The notes: generated by a model not told the origin, from the letters alone. Counted from the stretch's first letter, positions 24,524 to 33,014 are shown. The stretch is DNA of 41,349 bases from an uncultured Oscillospiraceae bacterium (GCA_949935795.1 CATLFX010000022.1:1-41349), one strand, 5' to 3'. Numbers and translations: made by a program.

Positions 24524-26581
24524 TTATATCCTCATGGCCGCCTCATAGGCGCCCCAGACCACGGTCTTGACGTTGCCCACCTGCTTGCAGTCGCCCACGA
24601 AATGGATGTTTCGCCCCTTGCCCTCCAGCGGCCGGGGCAGGTAGCCCACGGAGCTGATGACACTGTCACAGGGAATTTCAATCGTTTTGCCGTCCTTGTC
24701 CTGGCAGAGGACCTTGTCCTCATGGACGGCGGTGAGGATGGTCTCCAGGTGGACGGGCACCCCGTGGAGGGCAAACCACTCCCGGAGATAGGAGCTGTTG
24801 GCCAGGCACACGCCCTTTTGCGCCACCAGGTCGTTCTTCATCTCAATGATGACGGCCTCCTTGCCCTGGAGGGCCAGCTCATAGGCGATTTCGCATCCGG
24901 TGAGCCCGCCGCCGACGACGGCTACCCGCCGCCCCACGGCCTTCTCCCCGTTCAGGAATTCGATGGCTTCCACCATCCGCTCGTGGCCGTGGATGCCCCG
25001 CAGGACAATGGGGGACGCGCCGGTGGCCACGATGACCTGGTCGGTGCCGAACCGGGTCACGTCTTTGATCTCTGTGTCATAGTGGACCTCCACTTTCAGT
25101 AGCTGCATCTGCCGCTCATACCAGGCCAGCAGGTCCCGGAGCTTCCCCTTGTAGGATTCCGCCCCGGCGGCAATGAAGGCCCCGCCCAGGCGGTCGCTCT
25201 TTTCGTAAATGATAGGCTCGTGTCCCCGGAGCTTGAGCACCCGGGCCGCCTCCATGCCGCCCAGCCCGCCTCCGATGATATGTACCCGCTTTGGGGAGAC
25301 GGCCTTTTTGATGTAGTGCCTGTCCCACTGCATGGTTTCCGCATTGACGGCGCACCGGGCCAGATTCAGGCTGTCCCCCAGGTCCTGGTCGTTGGGGACG
25401 CCCTCGTAGTGGCACATATTGAAGCAGCCGTTGTGACACAGGATGCAGGGCCGGATGTCCTCCTCCCTGCCCTCCATCAGCTTGGTCACCCACTGCTGGT
25501 CGGCCAGGAACTGACGGGCAAAGCCCGCGCCGTCCAGCTTCCCCGCCGCGATGGAGTCCGCCGCCGTCCCGGGGTCCAGCCGCCCGGCGCACACCACCGG
25601 GATGTCCACGAACTGCTTGATGTGCTCCACGTCGGCCAGGTTGCAGTTTTCCGGCATATAGATGGGCGGGTGGGCCCAGTACCAGGCGTCATAGGTGCCG
25701 TTGTCGCAGTTGAGCATGTCGTACCCGGCGTCCTGGAGGTACTTGGCGGCGCGCTCCGATTCCTCCATATCCCGGCCCGCCTCCACGAAGTCCTCCCCGG
25801 GAAGGGCGCCTTGGCGGAAGCCCTTGGTCTTGGACACCACGCTGTAACGCAGAGAGACAGGGAAATCCTTTCCGCAGGCCGCCTTGATGGCTTGGACGAT
25901 CTCCACTGGGAAGCGGTAGCGGTTCTCGAAGGAGCCGCCGTATTGGTCGGCGCGCTTGTTCACGTATTTCAGCGTGAACTGGTCCAGCAGATAGCCCTCG
26001 TGGACGGCGTGGACCTCCACCCCGTCCACCCCCGCCTCCTGGAGGAGCTTGGCGGTCCGGGCGAAGGCGTCCACAAACTCCTGGATCTCCGCCACCGTCA
26101 TCTCCCGGGAGGGCACCTTGTCCGACCAGCGGTTGGGAGAGGGGCTGGCGGAGGCGGTGATTTTATCCAGATCCATAAAGGGCTTGGAGACGGCCCGCAA
26201 GGCCGGGTTGGTATACAGCGCCTCCATCATGGAGCTGATGGTGAAGGAGCGGCCAAAGCCCGCCGTCAGCTGGACGAACAGCTTGGCCCCCGTCTTGTGG
26301 AACTCGGGCATCCAGGCGGCCAGATCCCGGTACATCTTCTTGTTCTTGTGGAGCCACTGGCCAAACATGGGATTGTACACTGGCTGACAGCCGGGGAGCA
26401 CCAGCCCCACATTGTTTTTCGCCGCCTCCATGATGAACCGGGCCCCGGCCTTGTCGAAGTGGTTTTTCTCCATCCAGCCGAACAGGTCGGTGCCCCCCAT
26501 GGAGGTGAGCACCACGCGGTTCTTGATCTCACAGCTTCCGATGCGCCACGGGGTAAACAACGGGTTTAATCTTTCGTCCAT
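24524..26581 (-). CDS. NADH:flavin oxidoreductase, 2,4-dienoyl-CoA/2-enoate reductase type (FMN, 4Fe-4S, FAD)
   Basis: 685 residues in three parts. Residues 1-370 are an Old Yellow Enzyme TIM barrel with VEVHAVHEGYLLDQF (188-202), where H191 and H194 sit at the substrate-site position. Next come cluster cysteines C379-x2-C382-x3-C386 and C410; the gap to the last Cys is about 12 residues longer than in E. coli dienoyl-CoA reductase. The C-terminal part binds FAD (IIGGGLGGMEAARVL, from 435) and NAD(P)H (VAVVGGGLTGCEIA). It reduces C=C bonds of an enoate, dienoate or imino-type substrate. First gene of the aconitase-X operon, so it may reduce the dehydration product or a related unsaturated acid. 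Confidence 0.9.
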   Translation of the reverse strand: MDERLNPLFTPWRIGSCEIKNRVVLTSMGGTDLFGWMEKNHFDKAGARFIMEAAKNNVGLVLPGCQPVYNPMFGQWLHKNKKMYRDLAAWMPEFHKTGAKLFVQLTAGFGRSFTISSMMEALYTNPALRAVSKPFMDLDKITASASPSPNRWSDKVPSREMTVAEIQEFVDAFARTAKLLQEAGVDGVEVHAVHEGYLLDQFTLKYVNKRADQYGGSFENRYRFPVEIVQAIKAACGKDFPVSLRYSVVSKTKGFRQGALPGEDFVEAGRDMEESERAAKYLQDAGYDMLNCDNGTYDAWYWAHPPIYMPENCNLADVEHIKQFVDIPVVCAGRLDPGTAADSIAAGKLDGAGFARQFLADQQWVTKLMEGREEDIRPCILCHNGCFNMCHYEGVPNDQDLGDSLNLARCAVNAETMQWDRHYIKKAVSPKRVHIIGGGLGGMEAARVLKLRGHEPIIYEKSDRLGGAFIAAGAESYKGKLRDLLAWYERQMQLLKVEVHYDTEIKDVTRFGTDQVIVATGASPIVLRGIHGHERMVEAIEFLNGEKAVGRRVAVVGGGLTGCEIAYELALQGKEAVIIEMKNDLVAQKGVCLANSSYLREWFALHGVPVHLETILTAVHEDKVLCQDKDGKTIEIPCDSVISSVGYLPRPLEGKGRNIHFVGDCKQVGNVKTVVWGAYEAAMRI

Positions 26582-26631
26582 CGTCAGTCTCCTTTCTCAT
26601 ATCAGCAATACACACAAACACTGGATATTAT

Positions 26632-26660
26632 AGTATACCAGAAGCTGGCAAAAATAGCAA
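26632..26660 (-). promoter_or_regulatory. promoter of the OYE-aconitase X operon
   Basis: Minus strand: TTGCTA (26655-26660), 17-nt spacer, TATACT (26632-26637) with a TGG extension. It lies about 50 bp upstream of the ATG at 26581, which has AAAGGAG upstream. Confidence 0.75.
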
Positions 26661-26742
26661 TCATTCTTCTTGTGTTATCTTCGCCGGGTGCTGTATGAGT
26701 GAATTTACTATGGACAGATTGAGGGAAAACCCGGATGCCCTT

Positions 26743-26797
26743 AAAAACGCCTCTCCCCATCATCCGCGTTTGCTCCATGATGGGGAGAGGCGTTTTT
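26743..26797. terminator. strong terminator after the OPRT-like gene
   Basis: A perfect 21-bp stem (26743-26763 with 26777-26797) and a 13-nt loop, with A-rich and T-rich ends, 16 bp past the phosphoribosyltransferase stop. It insulates the OYE operon from upstream transcription. Confidence 0.9.
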
Positions 26798-26813
26798 TCA
26801 GTTTGATTGGCTG

Positions 26814-27455
26814 TTACAGCGCGGCATAACCGTATTTGTCGATCACGGCATCCAGAGGCTGTCCCAGCTTGCAGCAGGGGCACTCGTCGGGGCGGTGGCT
26901 GACATACCCGGGAAGGTCGTTGGTATTGAACAGGGACACCACCGGCATTCCATCTACCTCCTTCACATGGCTGTAGATAGAGGCGACTCCCACTACGTTT
27001 CCCTTATAGTACTGAACACAGCGCATTCCCTTGCGGACTGTGCCGCCAGTCGTGACAGAGGCCAGCAGAAGCAGTACGTTTTTCCCATCCAGCATAAAAC
27101 GGGCGTTGTCCCGGAAAATGAACTTTCCATCGCGGCTCAAATTTTCTCGGAGCAAATAAATCTTTTTTCCGGCGTTGATCGAGCGGTTGCCGCTCTGGGT
27201 GAGCTCCTGGGCCAGACAGGTGCCGATCACCCGGGTTCCGTCCAAGCATAGGATGGTATCCACCATTGTGCTGCGGGTCAAATCCTGCTGGGCCAACTGC
27301 CGGGCCACCGCCTCCGCCTCCATAAGGCAGGATTGCTGCTCGGTCACGTCGATAAAATAGTTGGTGTGGCTGTTTCTAGTCGCAAAGTGGCCCTTGGCCA
27401 CCCGCAGAGAGACATTGCCGACACTGACGGGAATTTTAAAAAACTTGGGTTCCAT
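26814..27455 (-). CDS. orotate phosphoribosyltransferase-like protein with altered PRPP loop
   Basis: 213 residues, type I phosphoribosyltransferase fold. The PRPP loop region reads VLLLLASVTTGGT (127-139): the TTGGT half is kept, but the paired acidic residues of the canonical DD-x-TTG motif are replaced by Ala132-Ser133 after a run of Leu. A C-terminal CPCC (192-195) could bind metal. I recall similar OPRT-like proteins with an AS-x-TTG loop in other Clostridia, so the change looks like a subfamily trait rather than decay. GHFATRNSHTNYFIDVT near the N-terminus is also typical of that group. Not linked to other pyr genes here; the true substrate base is uncertain. Good ribosome site (AAAGGAGG) before the ATG. 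Confidence 0.75.
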   Translation of the reverse strand: MEPKFFKIPVSVGNVSLRVAKGHFATRNSHTNYFIDVTEQQSCLMEAEAVARQLAQQDLTRSTMVDTILCLDGTRVIGTCLAQELTQSGNRSINAGKKIYLLRENLSRDGKFIFRDNARFMLDGKNVLLLLASVTTGGTVRKGMRCVQYYKGNVVGVASIYSHVKEVDGMPVVSLFNTNDLPGYVSHRPDECPCCKLGQPLDAVIDKYGYAAL

Positions 27456-27500
27456 CGTCTTTCCTCCTTTTTCTCCACAGCGGGGAATAGTTTCCTTCTA

Positions 27501-27529
27501 AACATACCATATTTTCCAGCTGTTGTCCA
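27501..27529 (-). promoter_or_regulatory. promoter of OPRT-like gene
   Basis: Minus strand: TGGACA (27524-27529), 17-nt spacer, TATGTT (27501-27506), about 45 bp before the ATG. A moderate match in an A/T-rich stretch. Confidence 0.55.
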
Positions 27530-27664
27530 GATGTTTTTATGCAGATTCACAAAAAAGAAAATGTCACGGTATAAACGAAGAAAAATCCAGACTTCTTTTT
27601 TGTGTATTATTTATAAAGGCAGTGTCAAATGGAGGGCAGAAAGCATCTCCCCAGCCTTCTTTTG

Positions 27665-27687
27665 AACCACTCGCCCAGCGAGTGGTT
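27665..27687. terminator. second hairpin downstream of ptsI
   Basis: A perfect 10-bp stem AACCACTCGC/GCGAGTGGTT with a 3-nt loop, 17 bp beyond the main ptsI terminator. It may back up that terminator or be an unrelated small dyad. Confidence 0.5.
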
Positions 27688-27703
27688 TTCTATACGGCAA
27701 AAA

Positions 27704-27727
27704 GAGCCCCCGCTTGGGCGGGGGCTC
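27704..27727 (-). terminator. ptsI intrinsic terminator
   Basis: A perfect 10-bp stem GAGCCCCCGC/GCGGGGGCTC with a TTGG loop. On the minus strand it is followed by TTTTTGCC, a proper U-tract, 9 bp after the ptsI stop. Confidence 0.9.
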
Positions 27728-27736
27728 CGGCGGCAA

Positions 27737-29392
27737 TCAGCACTCCAGCTTTTCCAGGGTGCAGGTCTTGGCGATGGACTTGCGGATCTCCGCCCGGAGG
27801 GGCAGGACGGAGGAGGGAGACACGGACAGCTCGTCAATGCCGATGGCCAGGAAGGTCTCCAGCAGGGACAGGTCCGCCCCCAGCTCGCCGCAGATGCCAA
27901 TCCAGATGCCCGCCTTGTGGGCGGCATCTGCGGCGATTTTCAGCGCCCGGAGGACGGCGGGGTGGTGGGGGTCGAAGAACTTGCCCAGATCGTTGGCCTG
28001 GCGGTCGCAGGCCAGGGTGTACTGAGTCAGGTCGTTGGTGCCCACGGAGAAGAAATCCACCTCACGGGCCAGCTCCTCCGCCACAAAGACGGAGGCCGGG
28101 GTCTCGATCATGATGCCCAGCTCGGTGTCCTTGTTGTAGGGGAGGCCCTCCTTGTCCAGCTCGGCCATCACCTTCTGGCAGGCCCGCTTGCACTCCTTCA
28201 CCTCCCACACAGAGGTAATCATGGGGAACATGATGGCGATCTTCCCGTAAGCGGAGGCCCGGTACAGCGCCCGCAGCTGGGTGCGGAACACCTCGGGACG
28301 GTTCAGGCAGATGCGGATGGCCCGGACGCCCAGGGCGGGGTTTTCCTCCTTTTGCAGGTTGAAATAGCCCACCTGCTTGTCCGCGCCGATGTCCAGGGTG
28401 CGGATCACCACCCGTTTGCCGCCCATGGCCGCAGCCACTTCTTTATATGCCTGGAACTGCTCCTCCTCGGTGGGATAGTCGCTGGAGGCCAGGTACAAAA
28501 ACTCGGAGCGGAACAGGCCGATGCCCTGGCCGTCGTTGGACAGCACCGCCGCCACATCCCCGGGAGAGCCGATGTTGCAGTACACCATCATGGGCCGCCC
28601 GTCCAGGGTCACGTCCTCCTGACCCTTCATGGTCTCCATGAGGGTCTTCATCTCCTGCTGCTTCTCGTATTTTGCCTGGAATGCGGTGAGCGTGATCTCA
28701 TCCGGGTCGATTGCCGCTTGGCCCGTCTCGCCGTCGATGTAGGCCATCCGGCCGTTCAGCTCCTGCTTGAGGGCGTCCCCCAGGCCGCAGATGGCCGGGA
28801 TACCCATGGTCCGGGCCAGGATGGCGGTGTGGCTGTTGCTGGAGCCCCCCTGGGTGATGAAGCCCAGGATCTTGCTCTTGTCCAGCTGGAGGGTCTCGGA
28901 GGGCGCCAGATCATCGGCGGCCAGAATCACCGGCTTCTCGGAGTCGATGCCGCCCTCCACCACGCCCATCAGGTTGTTCAGAATGCGCCGGGCCACGTCC
29001 TTGATGTCCGCCGCGCGGGCCTGCATGTAGGCGTCGTCCATAGCGGCCAGCATGGCGGCGAACTGCTCCCCGGCGATCTCCACCGCCCGCTCGGCGGTGC
29101 AGTGTTCCTCCTCCAGGGCGGCGTTCATGCAGTCCACAAAATCCTCGTCCTCCACAAACATGGCATGGGTCTCGAAAAGCATGGCGGATTCGTCTCCCGC
29201 CTCCTCCCGGGCCTTGTCCGCCAGGGCGTTGAGCTGTTCCACGGATTTCTCCTTGGCCTCCTCCAGGCGGCGCTTCTCCTCCTCCACATCGGCCGCCGCG
29301 GCGGTGGATACCGCCGCCGTTCCCCGCTGATAGAAGTAGATGGGGCCCTGGACCACGCCTTTGGATACGCCTTGTCCCTGCATCAGAATCAT
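27737..29392 (-). CDS. ptsI: phosphoenolpyruvate-protein phosphotransferase (PTS enzyme I)
   Basis: 551 residues. Enzyme I takes phosphate from PEP and passes it to HPr, starting every PTS sugar uptake. The phosphorylated histidine is H188 in GGSSNSHTAILARTMGIPAI. PEP-domain motifs include GLFRSEFLY and GICGELGAD with active-site C501 near the C-terminus, and VSPSSVLPLR. The ATG at 29392 is preferred over an earlier in-frame codon because GGAGG lies 7 nt upstream and the N-terminus then aligns with the family. No ptsH or EII gene is adjacent, so HPr must be encoded elsewhere. Monocistronic between its promoter and terminator. Confidence 0.95.
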   Translation of the reverse strand: MILMQGQGVSKGVVQGPIYFYQRGTAAVSTAAAADVEEEKRRLEEAKEKSVEQLNALADKAREEAGDESAMLFETHAMFVEDEDFVDCMNAALEEEHCTAERAVEIAGEQFAAMLAAMDDAYMQARAADIKDVARRILNNLMGVVEGGIDSEKPVILAADDLAPSETLQLDKSKILGFITQGGSSNSHTAILARTMGIPAICGLGDALKQELNGRMAYIDGETGQAAIDPDEITLTAFQAKYEKQQEMKTLMETMKGQEDVTLDGRPMMVYCNIGSPGDVAAVLSNDGQGIGLFRSEFLYLASSDYPTEEEQFQAYKEVAAAMGGKRVVIRTLDIGADKQVGYFNLQKEENPALGVRAIRICLNRPEVFRTQLRALYRASAYGKIAIMFPMITSVWEVKECKRACQKVMAELDKEGLPYNKDTELGIMIETPASVFVAEELAREVDFFSVGTNDLTQYTLACDRQANDLGKFFDPHHPAVLRALKIAADAAHKAGIWIGICGELGADLSLLETFLAIGIDELSVSPSSVLPLRAEIRKSIAKTCTLEKLEC

Positions 29393-29477
29393 AGTAACTC
29401 CTCCCATGACGTTTCATTTTCGGCTTGTCTTTCTTCTCTTTACAATAAGAGCGGCTTTCTATTTTTTCCTATCATAT

Positions 29478-29506
29478 CAGATTGGGACAGTCGATGTAAA
29501 TTGAAC
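29478..29506 (-). promoter_or_regulatory. possible ptsI promoter
   Basis: Minus strand: TATGAT near 29470-29485 with a TTACAT-like -35 box 17 nt further upstream. The -10 is good, the -35 weak; coordinates are approximate. The leader to the ATG at 29392 is about 75-85 nt. Confidence 0.4.
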
Positions 29507-29588
29507 ACATTGGCCAAGGATGACAGGCATTTTTTATACAGTATGACGGAACGATGGGGCGTCTTTTCCTTCGCTGGGACTGGGGCGC

Positions 29589-29617
29589 TTGCGCTTTTTG
29601 GAAGTCCATAGTATAAT
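29589..29617 (+). promoter_or_regulatory. promoter of CAT-like gene
   Basis: TTGCGC (29589-29594), 17-nt spacer, TATAAT (29612-29617), about 26 bp upstream of the ATG, so the leader is very short. Confidence 0.75.
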
Positions 29618-29642
29618 GGCAAAAAAGAGAGGAGCAAACGGG

Positions 29643-30308
29643 ATGGAATACCGCGTCATCGACTGGGAGCAATACCCCCGCCGGGCACATTTTGAATACT
29701 TTAACGCCATGCCCGACCCCTACGCCGGAGTGACGGTCCCGGTGGATGTCACCCAATTTCTGGCCGCCTGCAAAGGGGCGGGCCTGCCCTTTTTCCTCAG
29801 CTTCCTGTACTGCGCCGGACGGGCGGCCAACACCGTCCCCCAGCTGCGCCAGCGCATTCTGGAGGGCAGGCCGGTGGAGTTCCGCTCCTGCGACACCTCC
29901 CACACGGTCCTGCGGGAGGACGGGACCTACAGCTACTGCCGCCTGGACTGTATGCGTCCCTTCGAAGAATTTTTCCCCGCCGCCCAGGCCGCCCAGGAGG
30001 AGGCCCGGGCCCACGGGGACCTGGATGACGGGGAGGATGGGCTGAGCCTGCTGTTTGTGTCCACCCTGCCCTGGGTGGGATATGCCGCCCTGCGCCAGCC
30101 CACCCCTGTGCCGGCGGACAGCAATCCCCGCCTCACCTGGGGGAAATACGGGCGGGAAGGCGGGCGGACCATCCTGCCCGTCACCCTGCTGGTCAACCAC
30201 GCCCTGGTGGACGGGGTGCACATAGGGCAGTTCTACGCCGCCCTGGAGGAGGAGCTGAACCGCTTCGTCCAGGAGCGGTCGGAAGCGGAGTCGCAAAATA
30301 ATCTGTGA
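29643..30308 (+). CDS. chloramphenicol acetyltransferase (CatA) family protein
   Basis: 221 residues, the CatA length. The C-terminal active site reads LLVNHALVDGVHIGQF (183-198): catalytic H186 and structural D190 are kept, while the first residue of the usual HH pair is Asn. Other family parts are the N-terminal FEYFNAMPDPYAGVTVPVDVT and LPWVGYAALRQP. It should transfer acetyl from acetyl-CoA to a hydroxyl. Chromosomal CatA-like proteins of gut Firmicutes often have unknown acceptors, so chloramphenicol resistance is not shown. ATG at 29643 chosen for GAGGAG 7 nt upstream; the frame extends 54 nt further without a ribosome site. Divergent from ptsI. Confidence 0.82.
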   Translation: MEYRVIDWEQYPRRAHFEYFNAMPDPYAGVTVPVDVTQFLAACKGAGLPFFLSFLYCAGRAANTVPQLRQRILEGRPVEFRSCDTSHTVLREDGTYSYCRLDCMRPFEEFFPAAQAAQEEARAHGDLDDGEDGLSLLFVSTLPWVGYAALRQPTPVPADSNPRLTWGKYGREGGRTILPVTLLVNHALVDGVHIGQFYAALEEELNRFVQERSEAESQNNL

Positions 30309-30434
30309 AAAAATTTGGAAGGGCTGTGACCATCTGGCATAAAACGCGTCTTTATAGGTAGACCTGTTGACCTCTCAGCCCGGAGCTCTGTCGGCGGGGT
30401 ATTACCTCATTTTTTGTGAAAGGGGAAGAAAAAC

Positions 30435-32615
30435 ATGAAAAAGCGCATCTTATCTCTTGTGCTGGCTCCCATTCTGCTGCTTTCCATGGCCGTTCCCGGA
30501 AGCGCGGCGGACAGCGGCGACAGCGCGGCCCGCCTGGCCGCCGTCACCGAAAAGGTGAAGACCGCCCTCGCGCTGGACACGGCCCAGTACAAGGAGTTCA
30601 ACGGACAGCTCACCGAGGGGGAGCTGGCGCCCACCTGGCGGCTGAGCTGGAGCGGCGTGGACGGTTCTCTTGAGATCACGGCCTCCGAGTCGGGCAAGAT
30701 TCTGAGCTATTACAGCTACAGCGCGGACGAAAACCGGGATGATGTGCCGCTCTCCCTGCCCAAGAGCGACCCGGCCAAGGCAAAGCAGGCGGCGGCCGCG
30801 TTTTTAAAGCGGGTCCTGGACTCCACGGAGACGGTGGACCTGGACGCCGCCGCTGGAAACACGGGCTCTCTGCGGGAGACCCGGTATTATTTCCGGGGGA
30901 CCGTGCTGCTCAACGGCCAGCCCTCGCCCCTGAACTTTTTCCTGTCGGTCCGCACCTCGGACTACGCAGTCACCCAGTTCCACCGGGACAGCGTGGAGAC
31001 AGGCTATATCGGCACAGTCCCCGCCGCTGTCTTCCACACGGAGCAGAGCGCGGCGGAGTCCCTGCTCCAGGGCACCATATCCCTGCGGCTGGAGTATGTG
31101 CTGGACGAGGGCAAGGATACCGCCGTTCTCCGCTACCTGCCCAACCAGATTCACAGCTTCTATGTGGACGACGCCACCGGCAAGCTGGTGGACCTGACCC
31201 AGCTGTATGAGGACCTGGACAAGCGGTACAATGGCAGTGCGGACGAGGACGCGGGGGCCGCCGACGCCCCCTCGGCGGACGTCAGCGGCGGCGGCCTGAC
31301 CCAGGCGGAACAGCTTGGGGCGGATAAGCTGAAGGGCACGCTGAGCAAGGAAGCGTTGGACCAGAAGGCTCGGGCCGTGTCCCAGCTGGGCCTGGGCAGC
31401 TATACGCTGGCCTCCGCCTCCTACCGGGAGGAGCAGATCAACGGCGCTTCCGTGATCGTGGCCCGGCTGACCTACGCCAAGCGGGTGGAGCAGGAGACCC
31501 AGCGCCGCTGGGTGACCCTGGACGCCAAGACCGGGACGCTGATCGCCGTGTCCAGCTCCGGGCGCTGGAACGACGATGAGGCCAAAAAGGTGGACGAGGA
31601 TACCGCCCGCAAGACGGCGGAGGCCTTCCTGGAAGCCCAGCAGAAGGCGCGTTTCGCCCAGTGCGAGGCCTATACCGACTTCTCCGCCTTCCAGCGGGAG
31701 AACGGCCGCTATGGGACCTGGAGCTTCCAATACGCCCGGAAGGAAAAGGGCTACTTCTTTGCCAGCGACCAGCTGTCGGTGGGCATTGACACCATTGACG
31801 GGTCTGTCTCCGCCTACTCCCAGTCCTGGACCGAAAAGGTGAAGTTTGACTCTGCCAACGGGATCATCTCCGAGGGAGAGGCGGTCAGCGCCTACTTCAA
31901 AACCTTCCAAGTCGCCAAAGGATATGTGGCGGTCCCCCAGAAGCTGGACCTCTCAGACCCGGATTACGCCCCTCTGGGCGAGATGGGGTACACCGCCCTG
32001 AACAGCCTGAAACTGGGCTGGCAGCTCGCCGCGCCGGAGAAAAACGTCACCGCCATCGACGCCAAAACCGGCCAGCCGGTCTTTTGGACCGCGGAGGAGA
32101 AGGGCTCCCTGCAATACAGCGACCTGGCGGGGTCCCAGGCCAAGGACGCTGCCGAGGCGCTGGCCAAGTATAGCATTGGCTATGCCGGTGGCAAGTTCCG
32201 TCCGGCCAAGGAGCTGACCCAGCTGGACCTGGTGGCCCTGCTGGCCAGCACCCAGGGCACTCTGATCGACCCAGACAACCTGGCCGACGGCGACGCGGAC
32301 CGGGCCTACCGGACGGTCTACAGCATGGGAGCGCTCCGGCGCGCCGAGCGCAAGGACAGCCAGGTCCTGTCCCGGATGGACGCCGTCAAGCTCCTGCTGG
32401 ACGCGGGAGGCTACCGGCCCGCCGCCCAGCTCCAGGGCATCTACCGGACAGATTTCTCCGATCAGAAGGACATTCCGGAGAATATGCTGGGATACGCCGC
32501 GCTGGCCCAGGCCATGAAGGTGGTCCAGGGCGATGGCGAGGGGCGCTTGAACCCCAGCCAGTCCGCCACCCGAGGAGACGCCGCCATGATGCTGCTGGCC
32601 TTTATGCAGAGATAA
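30435..32615 (+). CDS. secreted YcdB/YcdC-repeat protein with C-terminal SLH-like region
   Basis: 726 residues. A clear signal peptide (1-25, ending near SAAD). Residues about 30-540 contain PepSY-like/YcdB-YcdC repeats: alternating KAKQAAAAFLKRVL helices and strand segments such as TWRLSWSGVDGSLEITASESG, RRWVTLDAKTGTLIAVSSSG and AYTDFSAFQRENG. The last about 170 residues resemble SLH repeats: YSDLAGSQAKDAAEALAKYS with IGYAGGKFRPAKELTQLDLV, later LGYAALAQAMKVVQGDGEGR with LNPSQSATRGDAAMMLLAF. It is probably attached to secondary wall polymers. PepSY-type domains are linked to protease inhibition or localisation; the role here is unknown. AAAGGGG precedes the ATG; no convincing promoter was found in the 126-bp gap upstream. 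Confidence 0.82.
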   Translation: MKKRILSLVLAPILLLSMAVPGSAADSGDSAARLAAVTEKVKTALALDTAQYKEFNGQLTEGELAPTWRLSWSGVDGSLEITASESGKILSYYSYSADENRDDVPLSLPKSDPAKAKQAAAAFLKRVLDSTETVDLDAAAGNTGSLRETRYYFRGTVLLNGQPSPLNFFLSVRTSDYAVTQFHRDSVETGYIGTVPAAVFHTEQSAAESLLQGTISLRLEYVLDEGKDTAVLRYLPNQIHSFYVDDATGKLVDLTQLYEDLDKRYNGSADEDAGAADAPSADVSGGGLTQAEQLGADKLKGTLSKEALDQKARAVSQLGLGSYTLASASYREEQINGASVIVARLTYAKRVEQETQRRWVTLDAKTGTLIAVSSSGRWNDDEAKKVDEDTARKTAEAFLEAQQKARFAQCEAYTDFSAFQRENGRYGTWSFQYARKEKGYFFASDQLSVGIDTIDGSVSAYSQSWTEKVKFDSANGIISEGEAVSAYFKTFQVAKGYVAVPQKLDLSDPDYAPLGEMGYTALNSLKLGWQLAAPEKNVTAIDAKTGQPVFWTAEEKGSLQYSDLAGSQAKDAAEALAKYSIGYAGGKFRPAKELTQLDLVALLASTQGTLIDPDNLADGDADRAYRTVYSMGALRRAERKDSQVLSRMDAVKLLLDAGGYRPAAQLQGIYRTDFSDQKDIPENMLGYAALAQAMKVVQGDGEGRLNPSQSATRGDAAMMLLAFMQR

Positions 32616-32722
32616 GCCGTTTGTCAGAACTCATGACGGACTGCTGGCGCTTGCGTAGAGACGCCGTCCAGATCTTGCCGTGTCAGGCTTAACAATTTTA
32701 GAGAGATTATCTATAACAGACA

Positions 32723-32756
32723 CATGAAAACCGCTGGGCAGCCAGCGGTTTTCATG
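32723..32756 (+). terminator. terminator of YcdB/YcdC-repeat gene
   Basis: A perfect 15-bp stem (32723-32737 with 32742-32756) and a 4-nt loop, about 107 bp after the stop. The T-run falls within the right arm (GGTTTTCATG). Confidence 0.75.
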
Positions 32757-32807
32757 TTGGAGAACGGCGGAGATAACAAATCCAAACCCATGTCCCATTT
32801 GGGGAAC

Positions 32808-33014
32808 GGCGTGCCCGTGCAGAGCGGCCATGTGGCCATCCCCGGCTCCAAAAATCCCGACCACATCCGGGACAACTTCGACATATTCGATTTTGCCCTG
32901 ACGGACGAGGAGATGGCGGAAATCGCCAAGCTGGACAAGGGCGTGCGCTGCTACACCGCCGCTTCGGAACTGCTGGCGGCCTACGCCGTTATGGTGCTCC
33001 AGCCGAACCTGTAA
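32808..33014 (+). pseudogene. aldo/keto reductase C-terminal remnant
   Basis: About 65 codons encode a recognisable C-terminus of an aldo/keto reductase: VAIPGSKNPDHIRDNFDIFD, then FALTDEEMAEIAKLDKGVR and CYTAASELLAAYA. The catalytic Tyr/Lys/Asp/His barrel part is absent, and the upstream sequence is the terminator hairpin of the previous gene. So a 5' deletion removed roughly four fifths of the gene. The frame remains open to a proper stop, which suggests a recent loss. An ATG in the hairpin opens the same frame but has no ribosome site, so expression is unlikely. Confidence 0.75.

Noticed and set aside
32724-32807. Start of the aldo/keto reductase fragment as an expressed gene
   Set aside because: The only upstream ATG lies inside a terminator hairpin and lacks a ribosome site; sequence before about 32808 does not match the family.
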